Assembly: GCA_947493005.1 (NCBI GenBank)
Contig: CANLOY010000006.1
Location: forward strand, 273,084 to 337,083
Source: an uncultured Roseivirga sp.
Lineage (GTDB): Bacteria > Bacteroidota > Bacteroidia > Cytophagales > Cyclobacteriaceae
DNA: 64,000 nt
Reading direction: 5' to 3'
The position numbers were made by a program, and so were the translations under genes. This document shows positions 54,168-63,400 of this stretch, in pieces. The stretch's first letter is position 1; each line of letters starts with the position of its first letter. Below the pieces are notes generated by a model. The model ran no database searches and was not told the origin of the DNA. It saw nothing but the letters and a program-made list of their open reading frames with translations.

Positions 54168-55016
54168 CTATCTGAACTTGGGTTTTCTTCGATTGATACC
54201 CTTAAAGACTTTACCTAAATCCATTTCCAGCTTAACATTAGTTATCAGGTATCCATCGTTGTGTTCAGCCCCGCCTCTTTGATCTCCAGGAGAAGCCGGA
54301 GAGAATCCAATCTCTGGACTTCTATCTGAAAGTTGTCTACCTAAATGACTAAGAAGGTCTGGATTAGGGTATACCGTACTGACATCATCCAAATAGTCGC
54401 TATTCGTAAATCTATACCCTCCTTCAAGTATAATCGTTGCCATTGGCATAACTGAAATTCTTAAACCAGCTCCAAATGGAAAAACGGGTACTAGATTACT
54501 ATAAGCGGCTCCTTCTGTGAGTAACTTTCTAAGCATCACTTTCTTTCCATTGTAATAAGCAAACGGGTTGTTTGTTGTTACTCCTACTCCAACAAAAACG
54601 TATGGATTAAAAAGGTGTCTTCTTTCGTTACGTGCATTGAGTAATCTAACCTCTAATGAAGTAGAAACTTCCATGTTATTCGCTTCGAAAGACAAATTCC
54701 TTCTCACCAAAGACTCACTATTGGTTTCTCTGTCAGATGCTCCTATTCTATAATAAGAAGCTACAGTCTTCAAACTAAGATTAGGCCCAACTCCAAAACT
54801 ATATTCAAGAAAAAAAGATGGTTGAGGAATGATGGAAGTTGTTTGCAGGTCACCATAGTAAGAAGATACTCCCAGCCCAAAAGCCAGAGATTTCTCAGGG
54901 TAATTATTCATTAAGCTGTAATAACTCCTTGTATTCTGAGCTGAAAGATTGTTAGAGAAGCTTGCGAAAAATCCGCATATAAATAAAAACCAATAGAACC
55001 TAGATCGAAAAACCAT
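54168..55016 (-). CDS. Outer-membrane protein, DUF6089-like (tandem copy A)
   Basis: 282 residues with a signal peptide (FYWFLFICGFFASFSNNLS). The barrel shows the same landmarks as copy B (SSYYGDLQT, YRIGASDRET, FVGVGVTTNN, FPFGAGLRI, DYLDDVSTVYP) and the basic end RRKPKFR. The duplication is clear, though the sequences have diverged a good deal between blocks. Copy A is first in the leftward series, followed by copy B, the FG-GAP protein and the giant T9SS protein. Confidence 0.8.
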   Translation of the reverse strand: MVFRSRFYWFLFICGFFASFSNNLSAQNTRSYYSLMNNYPEKSLAFGLGVSSYYGDLQTTSIIPQPSFFLEYSFGVGPNLSLKTVASYYRIGASDRETNSESLVRRNLSFEANNMEVSTSLEVRLLNARNERRHLFNPYVFVGVGVTTNNPFAYYNGKKVMLRKLLTEGAAYSNLVPVFPFGAGLRISVMPMATIILEGGYRFTNSDYLDDVSTVYPNPDLLSHLGRQLSDRSPEIGFSPASPGDQRGGAEHNDGYLITNVKLEMDLGKVFKGINRRKPKFR

Positions 55017-55239
55017 GTAGGAAATTCATGATTCCATCACTTGATTTCATGTATTTTGAACAAACAAGCTCAAACCTCCTTCAAACAACCTCGAGTGTAA
55101 ATAAACTACATTTAACAATGAATAGCCATTCTCAAAGGCCGATGAAGCATAACAAAAAAGGTGCCACCAGACACCTGCCCATAAACACGTTTTCTTACTA
55201 AGATTACTGTTACTTATTTTTATCAACCCTGTTTTTATT

Positions 55240-56538
55240 CTACTTGAATATGATCTCCAAGTCTACTCGGTTATTGCTTTCCTTGTTTGTTGTGTTTTTT
55301 AAGCTAAAGGTTAAAGCTTTAGTGTTTAATCGATCATCCGATATCCCTTTGTTAATAAGGTATTGTTTTACCGCATTCACTCTTGTTCTAGACCGGGGTG
55401 AAGAACCTGTATCTTCTCCTTTGTTAGCATGGCTATAAATACTAAGATGAGCAGTCTTATTTTCAATCAATAACAGGGCAATCTGATCAAGAAATTCTAA
55501 CGTTGATTCTCCGTCAAGTTCATAATCTGAATTAAGTTCGATGTCCTCAATAGATATTCTGGTCTGACCTTTTAGATTTCTAAATATAGGATTATTGGAT
55601 CCATTGACTTTTCTTTTATCCATAAGTTCGACATCCTTAATCTTCTCGTACTCGCCCACTATGCGATTAACATCAAGCTTGGCCTGTCCTACAGACTTTG
55701 TTCCATTTTTGTCTTCATCCTGATCAAGTGACTGATTTGAGCGCTTTTTTTCTACATTAAAACTACTAGAGTATGTAAGATCTTTAACGCTACTTTTGCT
55801 GCTGTTTAAATCATTAGTCACTATTGTCGAATTAGTCCCAACTACTACTTCATGATTCCTATTACTTGCTTTTTCCTCAATAGCCCTGGGTTCTACCAAA
55901 GCATTTTGTTTAAGTTTATTTCTTTCTACTCTGGCTATATCCGAAGCCGTTGCCTTCTTTGTTGCCTTACCTTTGTTGAGGTTAAAAGAAACTCCTAAGG
56001 AAACTTGAAAATAATCAGGCAAATCAGAAATAGGTTTTTTATATGCAGCTTGAAAAATCAAATGCATCTTCTCTGTCATCTGATAAGTAGAATTTAATTG
56101 AAGGGGAAGCGATGCACGAGATGCGTTTTCCAGAATCTCTTCATTCCCCGAATCGGGTTCAAAATCCAGAAGAGAAAATCCAGCACTTCCAAATACACTG
56201 AATTTCGAGCGTTCAAATAGTTTGTAATGCAACAGAAATGAAGCATCTAAAACCATTTGTCTGAAGACGAGTGCTGAACTTCTGGCATATAACTTTCCAT
56301 AAGAAACATCGAAACCAACTCCAAACTTTTTCATGAGCCAGTGTCTGTACCCTAATCTCGCAAAGGGGCGTTCTTCTATAGAAGAAAACTCCGTAAGGTT
56401 ATCAAAACTCTGATAACGAATCCCTTGAAAACCAACTCCGATATCCAGCCATTTATCCCGTAAAGTAGGTTCATCCTGCGCAAACGTTGTTCCTCCTAAC
56501 AAAAAGAACAACACACTTACAATGGTTATTCTTTTCAT
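55240..56538 (-). CDS. Outer-membrane barrel fused to an OmpA-like domain
   Basis: 432 residues. A signal peptide precedes an eight-strand-like barrel (about 25-195) that is paralogous to the small barrel at 43244. A polar, low-complexity linker (about 200-310) leads to an OmpA-type peptidoglycan-binding domain (about 318-432): SIYSHANKGEDTGSS, RTRVNAVKQYLINKG and NRVDLEI. It anchors the outer membrane to the wall. It starts four bases inside the PorP/SprF stop, so it belongs to the adhesin operon. Confidence 0.85.
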   Translation of the reverse strand: MKRITIVSVLFFLLGGTTFAQDEPTLRDKWLDIGVGFQGIRYQSFDNLTEFSSIEERPFARLGYRHWLMKKFGVGFDVSYGKLYARSSALVFRQMVLDASFLLHYKLFERSKFSVFGSAGFSLLDFEPDSGNEEILENASRASLPLQLNSTYQMTEKMHLIFQAAYKKPISDLPDYFQVSLGVSFNLNKGKATKKATASDIARVERNKLKQNALVEPRAIEEKASNRNHEVVVGTNSTIVTNDLNSSKSSVKDLTYSSSFNVEKKRSNQSLDQDEDKNGTKSVGQAKLDVNRIVGEYEKIKDVELMDKRKVNGSNNPIFRNLKGQTRISIEDIELNSDYELDGESTLEFLDQIALLLIENKTAHLSIYSHANKGEDTGSSPRSRTRVNAVKQYLINKGISDDRLNTKALTFSLKNTTNKESNNRVDLEIIFK

Positions 56539-57425
56539 TTCTTTTCCAGTTTGAATTGTAACATGAGCTCGTGTGAGCCTGAACTAACTGTACTCAGCTC
56601 ATTAGTTGTAGCGAAATCATAAGAGTACCCCATGAAAAACCCTTTCCCAATCTTAGCTCTAAATATTGCGTTGAACGAGGATTCAGATCTATACGAACCT
56701 CCTACCCAAACTTTTTCCCTAATCCCAAGGATAGAATACACATCAATCTGGGTTGGGTCTCCTATTAGCACTTTCCCCAATACATCAGTATTAAGAGTAA
56801 GCTCCGGACTCAATCTAAACTGATACCCAACATCCATATAATAAACTCTATCTACGTTCCTGTTAGCTACATTATCTACATCATCAACTACTTTCTGAAT
56901 AAAGTTTGGAACAGAAAAACCTGCATGAAATTTCTGCGAGAAAAAATACAGACCAAAGCCAAAATTCGGTCTGAATTCATTTATATCTCCATCAGAAAAG
57001 GCAGGATCTCTGGCAAAATCCGGAAGGTCAGAATATCTGATTTTGTTATTGACAAACCCTCCTTGTAAACCAACTGAAAGAAATGACAACTCTCCTACCT
57101 GTAGTTTGTAAGAGCCTGTCAGGTAGGTAATATTCTGAGTTGTAACTCCAACCTCATCTCTTATAAATACACCACCCAAAGCAGCTGTCTGATCCTTGTC
57201 GATCGGACTATGTATGGTAAAGGATTGCGTATTGGGTGCTCCTTCAAGTCCTCCCCATTGCTCTCTTGCGAAAGCTGTCATTGATAATCCTCTATCCAGA
57301 CCAGTATATGCAGGGTTAATCATTAACCTGTTATATATATACTGCGTACTCAAAATTTGCTGTTGTGCCATTCCAAGCACCGGAATTAGAAGGAACAGGC
57401 TAAGCGTTATCAGTATTCTTTTCAT
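56535..57425 (-). CDS. PorP/SprF-family T9SS outer-membrane protein
   Basis: 296 residues with a signal peptide (SLFLLIPVLGMAQQQ) and the classic PorP/SprF opening LSTQYIYNRLMINPAYTG, followed by AFAREQWGGLEGAPNTQSFT and a C-terminal barrel ending HELMLQFKLEK. SprF-type proteins are needed to secrete their adjacent type B-sorted surface protein. It lies 11 bases downstream of the giant adhesin gene, as expected for such a partner, and overlaps the following OmpA fusion by four bases. Outer membrane. Confidence 0.93.
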   Translation of the reverse strand: MKRILITLSLFLLIPVLGMAQQQILSTQYIYNRLMINPAYTGLDRGLSMTAFAREQWGGLEGAPNTQSFTIHSPIDKDQTAALGGVFIRDEVGVTTQNITYLTGSYKLQVGELSFLSVGLQGGFVNNKIRYSDLPDFARDPAFSDGDINEFRPNFGFGLYFFSQKFHAGFSVPNFIQKVVDDVDNVANRNVDRVYYMDVGYQFRLSPELTLNTDVLGKVLIGDPTQIDVYSILGIREKVWVGGSYRSESSFNAIFRAKIGKGFFMGYSYDFATTNELSTVSSGSHELMLQFKLEKK

Positions 57426-57436
57426 TTTTCTTTCAA

Positions 57437-60400
57437 TTATCGTTTAATCATTAGGAACCCGCTTATTACGCCTTTTCCATTCTTAAGATCAATTACATAG
57501 AAGTATGTACCATTAGGAAGACCTTCGCTACTGCTTCTCAACAGTCCTTTGTTTGCATAGCCATTCCATACTCTATCCTGGTTATTGTATCCTTTCATTT
57601 CGAATACCAGACTACCAGCTCTATTGAACAGTCGAACCTCGTTGTTAGGGAAGTCTTCAATTCCTTCAATCTGCAAGAAGTCATTAATACCATCTCCGTT
57701 CGGGCTGAAGGTTTTGTTCACCTCTGCTGCTTCAAACTTGTCGAGGAAGTTTGGTATTCCATCACCATCAGAATCATCATTGTAAAGGTTTCCATCTCCA
57801 TTGAGGTCTTCAGCTACAGAGCTTATACCATCTCCATCATCATCTTCATCCTGGAAGTCAGGTATACCATCTCCATCTGTATCATCGTTGGTTGGATCAC
57901 CATCACCATTTGTATCCTCATTAGCATCTGGTGCACCATCTCCGTCTGAATCCTTAGGAATAAAGTTGATAATCAACGGACTACCATTCTGAATTGCTAT
58001 CTGCGCAGTATTCAGGTCATTATCATGATCAACTGTAGCGGTTACATTCACATCCTCAGCAACTGTATTAGTTACTGTAATGGATGCCTGACCATTTGCA
58101 TCGGTCAAAACTGTAGACTCACTTAACGTTGCACTTCCAGTGTTAGCGAAACTCACGTTCACTCCAGGAATTGCAAGGTTATTACCACTAGCATCCTTTA
58201 ACTGAATACTAACTGTTGATTCCTCAATACCATCATCATCAACATCAGTCAAGTTGGTACCACTGATTTCAGTACCAGAAGCTCCACCGCTAATCGGACC
58301 AGATATGAATGTTATACTCGCATTATCAACTATATCGGAGCCATTGATCTGACCTGCTAGCGTTACCGTTTCAATAACCGTATTGGTTACTGCTGCAGTG
58401 TATGTACCATTGTTGTTGTCAGTAACGGCACTTACTATTGCACTACCTGTACTAGTCAGAGTTACTGTACCTCCTGATGCTGTCAACAGGTTGCCATTTG
58501 CATCGGCTAGCTGCACTGTTACTATACTTGCCTGACTACCATCTGCTACGATAAAGTCAGTTGCTGTAATAATTGTATTGACATTGGTCGGATCAGCCGG
58601 ACCTGGAACAAACTCCACAGTAGCATTATCTGATAATAGCGTTCCATTAAGTCTGCCAGCAATACTTACTGTCTCTGCTACCGTATTGGTGATAGTGGCA
58701 GTATATGTGCCATCATTGTTATCGGTGACTGCACTAAGTGATGCACTACCTGAAACTGTCAGAGTAATTGCACCTCCACTTGTTGTAAACAACGCACCAT
58801 TGGCATCTCTCAATTGTACTCTAATTGTCGAAGCGGCAACCCCATCAGCGACAATCGGGCTTTCTGCTGTAATTGAGCTTAGTTCAGTAGAAGGAACAAC
58901 CGTAACAGTAGTTGGACTTACAAATGTAACCTCAGCATTGTCTGCCATTGCCTCACCATTCAATGTTCCAGAAACAACCACAGTTTCAATAACCGTATTG
59001 GTCAATGTTGCACTATAAGTACCATCATTGTTATCTACCACTGAAGATACGATTGCAGAACCTGTTGTTGCCAATGCTACAGTTCCTCCTGATGCTGTCA
59101 GGAAGTTGCCGTCAGCGTCTGACAAACGAACTGTAACAATACTCTCAGCCACACCATCAGCCAATATTGGACTTGTAGCTTCGATCGTACTATTTATACT
59201 GGTTGGATCTGCAGGGTTAACATTGATTGGAGTAAAGACTATTGCTGTATTATCTGTAATTAAAGAACCAGCCAATCGAGCACTAACAACCACCGTTTCG
59301 GCTATAGTATTGGTTACTGTCGCGGTGTATGTACCATCACCATTATCAGTCACGGTACTTAATACCGCACTTCCTGTTGCACTTAATGTAACAACCCCTC
59401 CACTTGAAGTGTAAAGTGCTCCTGTATGGTTTCGTAACTGTACGGTAACTGTTGAAATACTGCTACCATCTGCAGCCACCGGACTATTGCTTGAAATAGT
59501 ACTCTGTACTACTGATGGAAGTATTGTAATAGTTGCAGGATCGGTAAATATCACCTCTGCATCATTTACCATAGCATCTCCATTCAACGTACCACTTACT
59601 GCAACTATCTCCGCAACTGTATTTGTAATTGTTGCGCTATAGCTACCGTCATTGTTGTCTGTAACTGCACTTAGTACTGCACTTCCAGTTACTGACAACG
59701 CTACAGTTCCTCCAGAGGTAGTTAACATATTACCGCTTGCATCGGAAAGACGTACGGTAACAATACTCTGAGAATTACCATCTGCTAATACTGGGCTAGT
59801 TGCTTCTATTGTACTGTTTACATTCGCAGGATCACCAGTATTTGTATTAACAGGGTTAAAGGTAATTGCTGCGTTATCTGAAATCAGTGCTCCCGCTAAT
59901 CTACCACTTACAATAACTGTCTCAGCTACTGTATTTGTCAATGTAGCCGTATAGGTTCCATTATTGTTATCTGTAACAGCACTCAATACTGCGCTACCTG
60001 TTGCACTTAATGTAACAACTCCTCCACTTGAAGTATATACAGCACCTGTTGCATCTCTCAATTGTACTGTAACGGTTGAAGTACTACTACCATCAGCTAC
60101 CACAGGACTTTCAGCATCAATTGAGCTTTCATCAACTGATGGTACAACAGTTATTGTGGTTGGGTTAACAAATGACACCTGAGCATTATTGGTAATTGTT
60201 ACTCCATCTAATGCTCCCGTAATCGTTACTATTTCGACCGTTGTGTTGGTCATTGTAGCACTGTAACTACCATCATTATTATCAATCACCGAAGAGATGG
60301 CTGCTGAACCTGTAGATGCCAAAGTTACTGTTCCACCAGACGCTGTTAATAGGTTACCATTGCTATCTGCCAAGCGAACAGTTATTGTACTCTGTGCTAC

Positions 60401-63400
60401 TCCATCCGCCAACACAGGGCTAATTGCTTCAATTGTTGTATTCGCATTTGTTGCATCTGCTGTATTAGTATTCACCGGAATGAACTCAATTGTCGCGTTG
60501 TCTGAAATAGATACTCCATTCAATGTTCCTGTGATAGTAACTGTTTCAGCTAATGTATTTGTAACAGTAGCACTATAAGTACCATCATTATTATCAGTTA
60601 CTGAACTCACTAATGCACTACCAGTACTTGACAATGTCAGTGTGCCTCCTGAAGTAGTTAAGTTGTTACCATTTCCATCAGCAAGCTGTACTGTAACTGT
60701 CGATGTAGAAGTTCCATCTGCTGCCACAGGTGATGAAGCAACTATTGTTGCATTAGCACTGAATACTATTGTCTCATCTTCGTCAGTAACAGTTACTGTC
60801 CAACTTTCACTGTCGTTATTTCCAAACGCATCTGTGGCAACTACCGTCACTTCATAAATATTATCAGCATTTGTATCAGCAGGAGACTCAAAATCTCTAG
60901 CAATCATGCTTATTACTCCAGTAGCTGCATTGATAGTAAACTGAGCCGCATCTGCTCCACCTAATGTGTAGATCAATGTGCCTACCGGTGTATCTCCTGA
61001 TAAACTCGGGGTCACACTAGTATAAGCAGCATTCTCTGCTACACTCACATCAGCGATTGCATCTATAGTGAAATTGATTGATTCAACCTCATCAGTTACG
61101 GTTACCGTCCAGCTTTCGCTATCTGTATTGCCCACTGCATCAGTTGCAATGATTGTTACTTCATAAATATTATCTCCATTGGTGTCTGCTGGAGACTCGA
61201 AGTTTCTACCTACCATGCTTACTACACCTGTAGTTGCATTGATGGTAAACTGAGCTGCATCTGCTCCACCTAATCTGTAAGTCAAGGCACCTGATGGTGT
61301 ATCTCCTAACAATGTAGGAGTAACACTGGTGTAGACTGCATTCTCAGCTACACTTACATCTGCAATGGCATCTATCGTGAAGTTGATTGGCTCAACCTCA
61401 TCAGTTACGGTTACCGTCCAGCTCTCACTATCAGTGTTAGCTTCTTCATCAGTTGCAATGACTGTTACTTCATAAATGTTATCTGCATTTGCATCTGCTG
61501 GTGACTCGAAGTTTCTACCTACCATGCTCACTACTCCTGTAGCTGCATTGATGGTAAACTGAGCTGCATCTGCTCCACCTAATCTGTAAGTCAAGGCACC
61601 TGATGGTGTATCTCCTGACAATACTGGCGTCACACTCGTATAGATTGCATTCTCAGCTATACTTGCATCGGCTATCGCATCTATTGTTAAGTTAATTGTC
61701 TCAACCTCATCAGTTACAGTTACCGTCCAGCCTTCATTTGCGCTATTTCCATCACTGTCAGTCGCAATGATTGTTACTTCATAGATGTTATCTGCATTTG
61801 CATCTGCTGGTGACTCAAAGTTTCTACCTACCATATTCACTACTCCTGTAGCTGCATTGATGGTAAACTGTACTGCATCTGCTCCACCTAATGTGTAGGT
61901 CAATATGCCTACTGGAGTGTCTCCTGATAAACTCGGAGTCACACTGGTGTAAACAGCATTCTCTGCTACATTCACATCGGCTATCGCATCAATGGTGAAG
62001 TTGATCGCTTCTACCTCATCAGTAACTATCACTGTCCAGCTTTCGCTATCTGTATTACCAGCCTCATCAGTTGCTCTGATTTCTACTTCATAGATATTAT
62101 CAGCATTTGCATCTGCTGGCGACTCAAAGTCTCTTGCCACCATGCTTACTATTCCTGTAGCTGCATTGAAGGTAAACTGCGCTGCATCTGCTCCTCCTAA
62201 TGTGTAGGTCAATGTGCCTACTGGTGTGTCTCCTGATAAACTCGGAGTCACACTAGTGTAAACAGCATTCTCTGCTACGCTCACATCAGCTATTGCATCT
62301 ATTGTGAAGTTGATGGCTTCTACCTCATCAGTAACTGTTACTGTCCAGCTTTCGCTATCTGTATTAGCTGATGCATCTGTTGCTATGATCGTTACTTCAT
62401 AGATATTGTCTGCATTCGCATCTGCTGGAGACTCGAAGTTTCTTGCTACCATGCTCACTACTCCTGTAGCTGCATTGATGGTAAACTGTGCTGCATCTGC
62501 TCCTCCTAATGTGTAGGTCAATGTGCCTACCGGTGTGTCTCCTGATAAACTCGGGGTCACACTGGCGTATGTTGCATTCTCTGCTACACTCACATCAGCT
62601 ATTGCATCTATTGTGAAGTTGATCGCTTCTAACTCATCAGTAACTGTTACTGTCCAGCTCTCACTATCAGTGTTACCTGCATCATCAGTTGCAATGATTT
62701 CTACCTCATAGATATTATCTGCATTCGCATCTGCTGGTGACTCAAAATCTCTGGCAATCATGCTTACCAATCCATTTACACTATTAATGGTAAACTGAGT
62801 TGCATCTGCTCCTCCTAATGTGTATGCTACAGAGCCAGAAGGTGTATCACCTGACAATACTGGTATTACTCCTGTATATCCCACATTCTCCACAATACTT
62901 ACATCGGCTATCGCATCAATGGTGAAGTTGATCGCTTCTACCTCATCGGTAACTGTTACTACCCAGCTTTCGCTTGCAGTGTTACTGTTACCATCAGTAG
63001 CTGTGATCGTCACTTCATAAACATTATCCGCATTCGCATCTGCTGGAGACTCGAAGTTTCTTGCCACCATGCTCACTACTCCTGTAGCTGCATTGATGGT
63101 AAATTGTGCTGCATCTGCTCCACCCAATGTATAGGTCAATGTACCTACTGGTATGTCTCCTGATAAACTCGGAGTCACACTAGCGTACGTTGCATTCTCT
63201 GCTACACTCGCATCAGCTATCGCATCAATGGTGAAATTGATCGCTTCTACCTCATCAGTAACTGTTACTGTCCAGCTTTCGCTTGCAGTGTTACTATTAC
63301 TGTCAGTAGCTGTGATCGTCACTTCATAGACATTATCCGCATTGGCATCTGCTGCCGACTCAAAGTCTCTTGCCACCATGCTCACTACTCCTGTAGCTGC

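Noticed and set aside
57585..63020. Plus-strand frames across the cadherin/Ig adhesin
   Set aside because: Antisense shadows of the repeats, rich in repeated Ser, Thr, Val; no start signals or domains.
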